A program made the translations under genes and the position numbers. The notes below the pieces were generated by a model. That model ran no database searches. It was not told where the DNA came from and was given only the letters and a program-made list of their open reading frames with translations. A DNA stretch of 64,000 nucleotides, taken from Chalara sp. BL73. Lineage: Eukaryota; Ascomycota; Leotiomycetes; Helotiales. The stretch lies in the NCBI GenBank assembly GCA_918026815.1, contig CAKJVC010000068.1, positions 62,001-126,000 of the forward strand, read 5' to 3'. How positions within the stretch are numbered: the stretch's first letter is position 1; every line of letters begins with the position of its first letter. Positions 13,057 through 23,624 of this stretch are shown in pieces.

Positions 13057-13260
13057 CTATAAGTTTAACCGAAAGCTAGCCGAACAGTAAATAAGTTTTT
13101 TTAAAATTACTGAACAAGTAAACAACGTTTACAAGTTTGCTTTATCGGCTAAATTTAAAATTTATAACGTTTTTTTTTTCGACGTACTAACTAAAAATCT
13201 AAACAATTCGTTATTTAACTAAAAAAAATTTAAACTTAAAGCAAAACTAATCGCCGGAAA

Positions 13261-13410
13261 AAAAAAAAAAAAAGTCGACAATATTAAAACAGTGCGCAAA
13301 ATTAAAAACGTTTTAAAATACTAAGTAAATTAAATCGGCTATAATCCGGACTTTAAATAGTATTTTGCTTTTAATTTTATAAAGTCACTTTACAAAATTC
13401 GCAATTTCTA
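13261..13410 (+). pseudogene. Chromodomain relic of Gypsy relic 2
   Basis: Read through stops, the frame gives V-D-N-I at the start, then Y-x-V-N-x-I-G-Y (matching the YxVKWxGY core of chromodomains), then NPDF-K-stop-YFAFNF (matching the T-W-E-P-x-x-N-L segment), then a helical tail. Each internal stop falls where the family has Trp (TGG changed to TAA/TAG). This places the element among chromoviruses. The aromatic cage is lost in this copy. Confidence 0.7.
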
Positions 13411-13480
13411 TATACAAAACTTTCGTTTATTAAAACTTTTTTGTAAATTTGCGAAATAAATTACAGCTTAAAAATTTAGC

Positions 13481-14960
13481 TAAAAAAATTTCGATTATTT
13501 AACAAACAACCGAACTTAAACATCGAATTTTTTTCGACTATTTTTCGACTTTATTTTACTTTTTAATTATATATTATAAATTACAGTACAATTTATAATA
13601 CAAGCAAAATAATTTAATTAGCAATTTAATTTTTTTTAATTTAAAACTTAAGTTAACGATTTTTGCAGTATAAACTTTTTAGTAATACTAAACCGATTTC
13701 GTTACAAAAAACTATTTTCGCGAATAAACACTGTCGAAGTTTATACTACAAAAATGTCGATTTGTTTTTCGAAACAAAACTTAACATTTTTTTACTTAGT
13801 TACAAAATTTTTTTTTTTTGCTTTAGTAAACTTTGCTGAATTTTTTATTTTTACTTTAATTTTTATTTTTTTTTTTTACTGTTTTTTTTTTTCGTTTTTA
13901 TTTTTATATAAGTTAGCAGTCCGAAAAAAACTTATTCGGTTATTTTTTCGACTTTTTTTTTTAGTAACACGATCGGTAGCACGCTAAGCAGCAATTAAGT
14001 TAACTACAAAAACTTGTACTGCAACTACAACTTTTTTAAGTTTATAAAGCTTTTAATTAAAATTAAACCGAGTCGAATAAAATACAAACAATTTACTATT
14101 AATATATTTGCTATTTCGGACCGAAAAACACAAATTTTTTTTTAATAAAGCAAAATTTATGTCGAGTTGTATTTAAAACATAAACGCCGAGTTAATCGAC
14201 ACGATTTTATTTAATACTGCTGCTACAGCGCAAATTTAAGCATTTTGTGCTGTTTAAAAAACAGTAAATTCAGTAAATACGTATTACGGAATTTAGCTAA
14301 AAATAAACAAATAAAAAATACGAATAAAATTCGAAAACTTACAAATACGCAAAAAGCATTTTATGCAGTATAATAACTATACTTTTTTAAAAAAAAGCCG
14401 ACTAAACAAATATTAGTATTTTTTTTTTTTTTTTTGCTCGAAAGCAGCAAAAACAGTATACACAGTAAACTGTAGCTAATACGCTAAATAAAATAAGTAA
14501 AAGTATAATTTACAAGTATTAGTATTAAAGTTTATACTAAAACTTTTTTGTTAAAGCAAACTTACAAGTAATAGTTGTTGTTAGTAAAAAAAAGAAAAAA
14601 AAAAGAAAAAAAAAAATATTTATATTTTTAAAGCACAAAAAACTTTATTGTAACTGTTTTACAATACTAAAGCAATTTTAAATAAGCTTTTATTATAATA
14701 GTAATTTACAAAAATTACTATTATTGCAAAATACTATTTTAGTTGTTAAGCTCGCTTAGTATTGTAAACTAAATTAAAAAAAAATTTAATACCGGAACTT
14801 TATCGAATTACTACCGAACTATTTTATTTCGAAGCTTAAAAGCAAACTTTTCTTAAAAAAAAAAGTAATATAACAATCGGTATGCTTAAAGTACAACACG
14901 AAAGTTATAATACAAAAGCAAAAAGTAATAATCAAAGTATAAAAAGTTTCAGACTTAATA
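13481..14960. other. Hypermutated AT-rich DNA downstream of Gypsy relic 2
   Basis: Saturated AT-rich sequence without a recognisable domain. A 77-codon Phe-rich open stretch at 13,754-13,987 is most likely a mutation by-product, since T-rich strands read as Phe/Leu. The segment probably includes the rest of Gypsy relic 2 or of another element. Confidence 0.45.
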
Positions 14961-15127
14961 CGAAAAAAACTCGGAATCGCCTATATAAAGGCCTGTTCCT
15001 ATTCTCTACAGTTGCTTCTTATGTTTTTGTATCCTTAGTACTTTAGACCTATAAGGCAATCACTATCAGCCTATTGTACGCACTCCCATATGCCTCTATT
15101 CTAGCCAGTGATTCTTTGCGTCGTTAC
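14960..15127. other. Transition from AT-rich to GC-balanced DNA, possible LTR edge
   Basis: Composition changes sharply here. A TATATAAAG box at about 14,981 is followed by about 145 bp ending CGTCGTTACA. The TATA-to-ACA layout resembles the promoter-R-U5 part of an LTR, and the last bases resemble the CGTTACA end of the Gypsy 3 LTR. No second copy was found, so this is only a candidate right edge of the transposon block. Confidence 0.3.
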
Positions 15128-15541
15128 ATGGAATACGTTATAAGGATTTGAGATCTCGGTAGCTGACATGTCTCTGACTAAGTGGAGAACACAAATTTCT
15201 ACAGATCTGTATTCTACACACAACATAGACAACAATAGAGAACCTGAACGGCATCCCCAATTCTTCCTGACTATCATTGTGTATTTCTCGTTCTATCAAA
15301 ACAGAGGGCGGCAGGAGGGATTGCAATTTAGCAGCTGGACACGTATGTTATAAAGGCACGTGACGAGCAATACAAAAGTAATAGTATTGTATTGATATGG
15401 AATGTAGGTCTTTGAATCTATGAGATACTCAAGCTTGCTCTCCTCCAAGGAGTTCTAGCTTCTTTTTATATCCTTCGCTTCTCGACTGTGTTGTATTCTT
15501 TCTCTACAGCCAAGTCCTCGACTGATACAGCACGTTAAAAG

Positions 15542-15580
<39 letters not shown>

Positions 15581-17426
15581 AGCCACTAAGCTGAATATCT
15601 CCGAAAGTACTTCACTAGCTGCAGCCTACAACAATCTGGGCCCTACGTCTTTGTACTGGTTGCAAGCCTGTGGCTGGCCCTGGGCTGGTTACGCCGTTTG
15701 CAGCCCTGAAAGTACTGCAGCTGAAAACCTTAATTTCTCCCGAAAGTTCGGCCTAAGCGCCGAACACATCAAATCCATGCTTGGCTATGGGAATAAATAA
15801 TAAAAAAGGCCCTTGCATGGCTTTTGACCACTTTCGATTGAATCATTGAATATTCTCATAATATATACCTCCGTACCAAGGATATCTTCAAGAACTACGA
15901 AAGGAGTTAGGCGACTCCCACCTTTTCCCCCCGCCACTCTCCATCCAAAGTGGCTCCGACGGAGGTATAGCCGTTTTTGGAGCTGTGGGACCTACAGAAG
16001 ATGCTGGCTAAAAGTTAAAGAGCCACATTTTCCCCAGCCTAATCTCGAATTAATCGACGGAAAGACACTTCCACTAGGGATTTAATTCACATCTTTGTGG
16101 GCGAGTCAGCAAACATGTATCAGAACCAAACTTTAGGAAACTGCTGATACATGATTGCGCTATTCCGCAACGGGTGGCTTGTGTTGGTACTTGCCAATCA
16201 AGATAGCTGGAGGCGCTGTTTCGAACCTTCGAACTTTATGAGTGATTCGGAATTGGTGGCAATGGTCAATTTACAATCTAAATATGTAGTTTTTGAACTT
16301 GCCGTATATTATCATCGTTCAATAAATTTCATGAAAAACTGCCCCTCAATTTCTCCTAGCTCCAGCCATAAAATTACTGTCCATCCGTCAGCCATCTAGG
16401 TAGCTGCTTTCGCCAATAGTCATTTGTTGGGATTATGGAAGGGAATATAAGCGCTTCAATAAGTGTTTGTATCACTCTCGTTTAGTGATACTTCTTGTTC
16501 TGATAACTTGCAATTGCTCAAGTCGGTACCTACTTGGCACGTAGCACCGTGATCTTTCGCAGTGCTAGTATGCTCGTTGCAGGTGGTGACTTGTTCTTGT
16601 ATAGTTGATAGTTCTAAGCTACGGCTCTATGGAGTTGGGGTGTGAACGAGTTCCCACATTTCCCATGATCCGGTGGATCACGTAAAACTATTTATATGCA
16701 TTTCAACAATAAAGAAAAGCTCGGTCCTGCCTCAGAATAAGTTAGGAACTGGCACGGTCCTACTACGAATTCAACTTTATTTTCACTTTCACATCTCAAT
16801 TATGACTGCATAAAGGAAGGACTAGGCAATAGTAGCAGGGCAGCCGCCTATTCGTCATAATGATTGTCGGCTATATGCAAGACACGATTCAGGTTACAAG
16901 CATGGAGCATTTGTCGTTTCTAACTTGAAAATCCTTGTTTCTGAGGTAGCCTATGGTTTGTGCTATGTTGTTATCCCCCGGCTATTGTAGGAAGAACAAA
17001 GTCTTGACCCTAATGTGAATTAAAGGCAACATGCAGCTCTTACCTTTTCTACACGTTCCAAAAGGGGTCCCTTGCCAGAAATACATGGTGAGGGAGAGAA
17101 AGTTTGGAGCGTACACGGATCTGAGAGCGCAATGTGTTAGGTAAGTCAGAGGGTATCAGCTGACAGGTGTCTTTTATAGGACTTTACATAGTTCGGTTTT
17201 CATTCGTGGTATTTCAACACCGGCATTCCAGCAAAATTAGTTGTTGTATGCCGATTTAGGGATAGAAAGGCATTTAGACGAGGTCCTATTGTCTATCTTA
17301 CGTTCAGGTCTCGTGGGTTTGGGGGTGGGAGGGGATGTTCCACTTGCACGTTGAATTCCATGACTTTACTTTATCCCCACTCTTTGTGCATGTGCGGCAA
17401 GGCTAGCACCAGTTTGCTGAGTGACA
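15128..17426. other. GC-balanced intergenic DNA, no gene recognised
   Basis: About 2.3 kb with only short unconvincing open frames. It contains an (AAT)n microsatellite (15,543-15,579), a perfect 10-bp inverted repeat CATGTATCAG/CTGATACATG (16,114-16,123 and 16,144-16,153), and an 8-bp hairpin GTATCACT/AGTGATAC (16,469-16,491). I see no conserved domain, so decayed intergenic or old-gene DNA is likely. Confidence 0.5.
15543..15579. repeat. (AAT)n microsatellite
   Basis: About twelve uninterrupted AAT units directly visible in the sequence. Confidence 0.95.
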
Positions 17427-17428
17427 TA

Positions 17429-17528
17429 CAGTCAAACTTTGATATATCGAAATCTATTATATCGAAAACCTCCACATACCCGAATACTAACTCGGAACCC
17501 AGGCCCTTGATATATCTATGTTTAACTG
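17429..17528. mobile_element. 100-bp MITE, pogo/Tc1-like
   Basis: Imperfect terminal inverted repeats start CAGTCAAACTTTGATATATC on the left and, read from the right on the other strand, CAGTTAAACATAGATATATC. Both are flanked by TA (17,427-17,428 and 17,529-17,530), the TA target duplication of Tc1/mariner/pogo elements. The CAGTCAAACT-type end resembles Fot1/pogo termini. It is too short to code, so it is a non-autonomous element. Confidence 0.65.
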
Positions 17529-18437
17529 TAGCTATACCATGCCAATCAGAAGTCGGCTCAAGATATAACTTTACAAGTTGACAAACAAAATACTAGCAAA
17601 AAATGCGAATGTCATCGTGCCTCACCGGGGATGGAGGACCGAATCTTCAGGTAGATTACAATGTAAGTATCATTTGGAAGCAATTTCTAACATAAGTAGC
17701 CTTCCAATTAATATTTAAACCCCAAATTATGAGCTGCGCAGAAACGTATTTTAGCGTAGAGTCGTAAAAGGCACCGCGGTTGTTTGACATTTCTAAGCTG
17801 AGCTGTCGTCTTTCGGTTTAGACTAGTTGGCCTTGGACTATTTGATCTTACCCAACCCTCTAGCTTAGTGGAATACCGCCGTGCCGTCTTGGATATGTGA
17901 TCCGTGCTGCATGCATATTGTTATCTACAATTAATAGATACAGGGGTAGGCGAGTGCACCAATAGTTTTCAATAACAGAATATGACGCGATCTCAGCATT
18001 TGGTTAGATATAGTCAACCCACATCGTCGTAGTTTAGGTTCAATTGCCTGCTTTAAATTGCCGCGTGGCTACCGAGTTTGCATCGGCATTCAAAACCGCA
18101 AGGCGTGGCTCGGAATATAGTAACTATTAATCGTGTTGTAAGACGTGTCGAGAAATCCATCACAATACGAACGCTTAAGTCAGGAAGGCTGCGAACAAGC
18201 TGTAGCAACAAGTGTTTAGATCTAATTTACGTAGAAGAATTATGGAGTTTAATAAAGCAATAAACCTAGGTTTTGGCTTTTGGCATGAGGATATAAGCGT
18301 GCTACATCTAGCGGATTTGTAGGAGTTCTAAGATCGGTGGGTCAAATGGCCTTTGCAGACTTCAACCGCGACCAGCTATTTTCTGTTTTAGTAGCAGTTT
18401 AATTGGTTCTGATTGCTACGTGTATTATACTTTCGTA

Positions 18438-18568
18438 CAGGTCCAAATAATTGTGTGTGGAGAGATCTTCATGAATAGAAAATAATCCTAGAATCGCCAA
18501 TAAGCGTAGAGTATTTGCCTTTAGCAGAGCACCAACACAGACAGCCCACGTACAATTATTTGGACCTG
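18438..18568. mobile_element. 131-bp MITE, Tc1/mariner-like
   Basis: A perfect inverted repeat, TACAGGTCCAAATAATTGT at 18,436-18,454 and its complement at 18,552-18,570, including the flanking TA on each side. The TA duplication plus the CAGGTCC terminal repeat is the Tc1/mariner arrangement. The interior of about 97 bp is non-coding. Perfect ends suggest a fairly recent insertion. Confidence 0.75.
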
Positions 18569-19229
18569 TAGTTTGTACACGCCTTAATAGGCCATTGGGA
18601 TACTTTGCGTCAGAGGCGAACAATCCTAAATTTACTAATAATTTTACAGAATTTTACCTTGACAACAGGAAGGCATAGACGCGTTTGACAAGGACTTGAT
18701 CAGCTGATCGATTGCTCTAAGGTGTGGCTCACCCATTAGAATTTACGTCCGTCCGTCCAATCCCAGCCAGCTTTCTTATCATCCCAAGCACAATCAGTTA
18801 CGGTATGAGATTGTTCGTTTGAACCTTAACCAAGTCAGAAATGCTCCATGCCAGAAGCATAGTACTCGCTGGAACAAGCAATGAGAACCATCCATGTTTG
18901 TGGCATGTCCAACTTTCGATGCCGATTTTAAGTAGCACGGCTTACCCGGCTGCCCCGGCTGCATCCGCTAGTTCGGTCGCTATTATTTAAGTTTATAATA
19001 TTTCAACCTTTTACGTCCGTGCGTCACGCCGAAAGTTCTTTGCAAGCCCTCAACAAACTAGAGAATATATAAGGTACTGATGCTTTAATAACCGCCTGTA
19101 CTAAATAAAAGAGTACTAGGCGTATTGCAATGTTTATAATGCCAAAAATCTATGCAAAATACTAACAAATTCTTAAAAGACCAGTGCCAAGCCAAAGCAT
19201 GCACCCCAGGCTTTAAATGGTTGCACAAA

Positions 19230-19315
19230 GAGTTGGGCCGGGCTTGAGCGTTTCTTGGCGATTTGCCAAGGAATTTTCTAGCCTGGGCCAAGATTTTTCT
19301 AGCCTGGCCCAACTG
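19230..19315. mobile_element. 86-bp foldback/MITE candidate
   Basis: Inverted repeat AGTTGGGCCGGGCTTG (19,231-19,246) and, on the opposite strand, AGTTGGGCCAGGCTAG (19,299-19,314). The right end is followed by TA after CAGTTGGG read inward; the left TA is not preserved. Inside, TTTTCTAGCCTGG occurs twice. Probably a degraded Tc1/mariner-type MITE. Confidence 0.45.
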
Positions 19316-19757
19316 TAACCCCCTTGAAACGCACTACTGCAGTGGCTTATTGAGAGTACTAAAGCGGCATAACAAAAAGTCTTGGTACAACCTCCGAGCT
19401 TACTGTCGCCACTGGATGACTTGTGTGCAGCTCAAGGCGGTATGCTTCTTATCTCGGAGAAGGAGCATCTTACCGTTATAGGGCTAGGAAGTTCTTGCTC
19501 ATTACCCAAAATGATCAATTATTCTAGGAAATTCACCAATACTTCTGGATACGCCCGTTTGCGCCACCATGTGTTTCATTTATCACAGGCAGTGGAACAT
19601 TCCCCAGACCATGTTCAGGATGGTAAACACATCTTGTCATATTTTCGGCCCGTTATACATGCCCGCAGCTACGGAAGTGTGTTTTAAAAGGACGCCTTCC
19701 TAAGATTTTCTATAAAGAATTTAGTTTTCAATTAACTATCGTTATTTACAAAATTTA
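19316..19757. other. Intergenic DNA with unrecognised short open frames
   Basis: Overlapping open frames of 72 and 101 codons (19,263-19,481 and 19,382-19,687) show no recognisable domain. The stretch ends just upstream of the AflR-like pseudogene and would contain its promoter. I cannot support a gene here. Confidence 0.4.
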
Positions 19758-21011
19758 ATGCCAATGCCTTTATTCGCACAAGGACCAAAGCCAAGAATGA
19801 CTTGTGATGCATGCACTAAGTCAAAGGTTAAATGCTCGCAAACACGGCCTACTTGTAATCGTTGCGCAAAGAATTCGAATTCCTGCGTTTACGGCATATC
19901 TCAGCGTGCTGGAAGGACGCGAAAGCCCCAAAGTACACCACCAAAAATAGAGAGGCCTTCTTTAAACCGGATTAGCACAACGAATATCGAATCATAAGAG
20001 CCAACTAGCACATATTGGGACTGGACGATGGATAATTCGATGTACTCATATCAAGGATTTTCTCAAGACTTCTCATCACCCTTAGAACTTAGCAATCTGA
20101 GTCCTATTCATCATGATAGTGCAGAGCCATTTTCGCTGCCTAAACTGGATATGTTGAGTACGTCTTCAGGAAACGGCATGGAAATACAGAATTCCTAGGA
20201 TGATTATTGCAACAAAGAACAGGATATTATAGAGCCGAGGCACGAATATCGAGCCTCCAAATACAAATGCATATCAGATGTCGTCGCATGTTTTTCATCA
20301 CATAACACACACGAAGCACACTTTTCAATAGATTATCGCTTAGGCCAAGGCCGTCAAGCAGCTGAGGTTTGCGATAGAGTTTTGAGGTGCTTATTACACT
20401 GCCTTAAACATGAAAGCGGCATGCTTGCGCTTGCATTTCTCTTAGACAGGACAGTCAACATTTATGGGCATGCGAGTGTTGAGTATTTTACAATGCTATC
20501 AAAGCACACGACCAATGTCGGAGGCGTGCAGCACACAAAAGGAAGTCCTCTCTTGTCGCAAAACAATAACTATAACGTTTTAAATGAGGAAATTCTTCAT
20601 TCTAGCATTCAGTCAGAAGCTTCAAGCCCTGGGGTTCTTAGAGGATCCCTAGAAACTGCTTTTATGCAACACAATGCGTTTATTAGTGCTTATCATTTGA
20701 ACGACGAAAACGAAATTAAGCTAAAATTCGACATTGTACATCGCCATCTCGCTCGGTTAAGAACTTTGATTCAAGACTTTTCAAGCGCCGTCCAGCCTCC
20801 CAAGAATACTATATCTATTCAAGAACACGGAGGATTGTTAATAAGCTCAGATTCAGATATGCTCGAGAAGTGTGTTGTAAATGTGCACGTTTCTGCACGT
20901 TCTGAGCTCGGCAAATTACTTAGTCGTAAATTTGCGAGTTTGTATCACAACTGGGGAAAGTTTCGCGAAGAGTGGAATCTAGGAACTAGAACTGAGCATC
21001 GGAGTCTATAG
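19758..21011 (+). pseudogene. AflR-like Zn2Cys6 transcription factor, broken by two in-frame stops
   Basis: One frame of 418 codons from the ATG at 19,758 to the final stop. Residues about 16-43 form a zinc binuclear cluster: C-x2-C-x6-C, then C-x2-C-x6-C (CDACTKSKVKC, TCNRCAKNSNSC), which binds DNA with two zinc ions. A basic linker (SQRAGRTRKPQ) follows, as in AflR-type regulators. From about residue 209 a helical region with CLLHCLKHESGML and HRHLARLRTLIQDF resembles the AflR C-terminal domain. The length is close to family members. Members control polyketide or other metabolite clusters. The frame is interrupted only by TAA (19,995-19,997) and TAG (20,196-20,198). The TAG fits CAG-to-TAG or TGG-to-TAG mutation at a pyrimidine-C site; the TAA does not fit that context. 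No convincing intron removes them. Recent pseudogene is the likeliest reading; stop readthrough or an unseen intron is possible. Confidence 0.8.
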
Positions 21012-21782
21012 AAAGGGACTGAGTTGTGGTTGGACTTTTGTAGTAGAAGTTTGCAAGATAAACCTGCGTGGCTGTCAACTCAATGGCTGAGAACCAGACA
21101 TGAAACGAACAACTGAGCTCTCATTGGTTTTGTCGTTAAAGCTCTTAGGACCCCATTGATAGCATTCTCAAACGGTTTTATACTTCTTGCATAAACAGCC
21201 GCTTGACTAAGTTTAGAATTCAATTTTGGAATCAATAATCAATTTGTTTATATCCGTTATATCTACACCTTTTCAGAAAGTTAGATGATTTCTCAGACCA
21301 TATCTCCTTTTTAATATTTTTCAACCTGGGAATACCTTGTAATCGAGAACTATTTTTCTTTTGCACAAACTCATGAAAGACCTACAATTTCTGCCTAGCA
21401 TCTTTTTATATTGGTATTGCTGTATCAATATCACGAAGCCACAGATCGCCTTATGTAAACGAGATGATCTTATTTGTCTCCTAAAATCGAGCACCTCGAA
21501 AGACCTTTTGGAGCCTTTTCGCATAATCCTGCTTTTGATTCCTCGCGTTAAGTCTTGTATATAGAACTACTTATAGTTTTCGATCAAGCCCTCACATGTA
21601 ATCAATCAGCACGATATGAGTGCTAGTAAAGTTGTGGCGGGAGATATGGCGTGCTGGGACTTAATTAAAGTTGGCGGAATTGCTCTAGCCCAGAGAGTGT
21701 CCCAGGGCAGTTGTGCTAGCTCACATGCGATTGATAGCACAGTTGTTCTGACACAAAATTCTGGCTGGCACACAATCCATGC
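21012..21782. other. Intergenic DNA
   Basis: Nothing recognisable. Short open frames on both strands at 21,321-21,564 and 21,606-21,837 mirror one another and are not supported by any domain. Confidence 0.45.
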
Positions 21783-22196
21783 CAGTGAACGAGTAAGTAT
21801 CGTAGTATTTAGTAATATCGAGTCTCGAGACATATAAGATCGACTTTTTGATACTACGCTAATATTAGTATGGAATTGAATCTTATATCATACTAGAAAT
21901 AATACTAAATACTGTGCTATGGCCACTTTGGGGCTTTTTTACAAGGGTCTGAAATGAACTTTACCCTTTTTAGTACGAATAACCGAATTAAAAAAGCTAA
22001 GACCCTTGTTGTATTGCTAATTTCGGAGTAGCGTTATTTAGAGTTAGTGTTGTAGTATATTGCGGTATAGTATGATATAATATGAGATTGCAAATTTTGC
22101 TGTAATACGTATACAAATTTCAAATCTCATATTGCGTGGTATATAGTATTGATTTTTAGGGGTCGATATATCACGATAATACTAACTCGCTCACTG
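21783..22196. mobile_element. 414-bp hAT-like MITE candidate
   Basis: Terminal inverted repeats CAGTGAACGAGTAAGTAT (left) and CAGTGAGCGAGTTAGTAT (right, opposite strand) match 16 of 18. CAGTG ends are common in hAT elements. An internal palindrome, AATATGAGATTGCAAATTT near 22,078 against its near complement ending near 22,134, and many ATAGTAT/ATACTA repeats suggest subterminal motifs. No clear 8-bp duplication was seen, so the insertion may be old or rearranged. Confidence 0.5.
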
Positions 22197-22364
22197 GTTC
22201 CGATGAGCCTCCTACTAAGCCCGAAGCTCATGCTACAGTCCCCTCCGACTCCTTACCGTGCCCTTTACGTGTTGCATGTTCCGCTATACTGTGATCCTTT
22301 CTGCTGCCCTCCAACGGCATTCGACTGTTACAGCTTTATACTAGATTACAGTAGCACTAAGCAC

Positions 22365-22495
22365 ATGCCGGTACGGACTGTATACACGGCCGTATACGGC
22401 ATACGTACAGGGTATAAACTGTACGGCCCAGTTTCTATATTTTGGTATTTTTACAGCTAGCCGTACGGTAATTACGGCCGTGCGCACCGTACGGT
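22365..22495. repeat. Cluster of CCGTACGG / ACGGCCGT palindromes
   Basis: Within about 130 bp the motif GTACGG or its complement occurs at least five times, including two full CCGTACGG palindromes and two ACGGCCGT palindromes. This could be a subterminal repeat region of a DNA transposon or a dense array of protein-binding sites. It lies between genes and overlaps no supported coding region. Confidence 0.6.
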
Positions 22496-23624
22496 TTGTA
22501 CTACTAGCTACACTAGCAGGCTGCAGTGTAAGGAGGCATCTTCTGTGGGAGAACTCGTAATCTGTGCACCACCTTCGAATAGTATAGGGATAGTGTCCGC
22601 AGCCGAAATTGACCTCCGTATAGGTACACCTGATAGCGGATTAGTCCAAGGTCCTTCCGCGGTAGTGGATAAAGGCAGACGATAAGTACCAAGGCCAATG
22701 GATTACTAGGAGCAGAAAAAGGCAAACAGGAGGTGGTTTGCCTTGCATTTAAAAGAAGTAAGCGCAAATTAGGAGGTCCAGGGTACACCTCTGATATCAA
22801 GCAGAATCAGAAAGGCTCGCTAGAGCACCATGTCATTGGGCGGTCCTTTCACTTGATGTTTCGTCGACTGACTCGGTTTGGAAAACACGTGGCTTAAACA
22901 TCAAAAGCATGACTTAAGAAGCAAAAACCCCCGCCGTTCCATTCATTGCACTCTCCAAAACTTCCAACAGCTGGAGGAGAATTACATTGTCAAGACCTTC
23001 GTGGCAACCTCCCGTTATCGAGCACCTACCTACATGACGTATTTCCTGGGCGAAGCTTTGTATACCTTGTTGCTAGACGGGACGATGATCCGAGTGTATT
23101 TCATTCCATGTCGCCGGCTCTTCGTCGGTGTCATGAGTGGGGTAGGGGGCACGATTTGACCAACAGGAGGGCCGAAAATTTACTGGTTCGAAAGAGATGC
23201 TCGGTAGTCGCAAGCGTAAGCACAAAATGTGAAATACCGTATATGCCTGACGGTTTAGAGAAAATTACTTTTCAAGTCTCCTTGTGCTGTAGCTGAGCCG
23301 CTGAACAAGGTTTCGCTTGCATAAACACTCTGATTGTGGTCAATATAAGGTATTGAGTCGGCACTGATGCAGGCTGCTTACTATGGGGCTGATACTTGAA
23401 GAACACTTTAGCTAACTAAATCAGGCTAGAAACCAGGTGATGTGCGCCTGGGCGCCTCTATTTTGTCTACCCCTTAATCCTGCTAGTGAGAGCTGGAAAT
23501 CGTTCATATAGGTAGGATCCCGTGAAATCCCAGGCATATCGGGTTCCAGCATGCTGAGAGTCACTTTTGATCCTCTGTTCAGATTTGAATTTACTTACCA
23601 TTATATTTCTACATCACACTGGAG
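22496..23624. other. Intergenic DNA, possible coding remnants
   Basis: A plus-strand frame at about 22,530-22,830 reads protein-like for some 90 codons between stops, and overlapping open frames lie at 22,878-23,296, but I recognise no family. The last ~100 bp would be the promoter/5' UTR of the cyclophilin-like gene. Confidence 0.35.

Larger units (their letters stand above)
10120..13480 (+). mobile_element. Ty3/Gypsy relic 2 (chromodomain type), 5'-truncated
   Basis: Hypermutated pol of a Ty3/Gypsy chromovirus. The frame starts in the linker just before RT, so gag and most of protease are missing. RT is clearest at 10,505-10,726, with SLHFCIDYKKFN and IFTKFDIY; the catalytic YVDD-type motif is YFDNIFIYF at about 10,900-10,925. 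RNase H follows to about 11,700. Integrase runs about 12,060-13,200, including a zinc-finger-like CKICK segment near 12,140 and an RKLAEQ...KITEQV C-terminal module near 13,070-13,130. A chromodomain follows. In the family the chromodomain steers insertion toward heterochromatin. A 146-bp foreign insert interrupts the integrase C-terminus. Confidence 0.8.

Noticed and set aside
13754..13987. 77-codon Phe-rich open frame as a membrane protein
   Set aside because: T-rich strands read as Phe/Leu by composition; no domain or start context supports a gene.
1..14960. Most short open frames in the AT-rich blocks as candidate genes
   Set aside because: They are Lys/Asn/Phe/Ile-rich products of hypermutation; those with meaning are listed as transposon relics instead.
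9950..15127. The GC patches at 9,950-10,112 and 14,960-15,127 as a matching LTR pair for Gypsy relic 2
   Set aside because: Apart from a TATATAAAG box and a CTATAAG match, the two sequences do not align.
19758..20200. An intron removing the two stops of the AflR-like gene
   Set aside because: No GT-AG pair with a plausible branch site that keeps the frame was found around 19,995 or 20,196.
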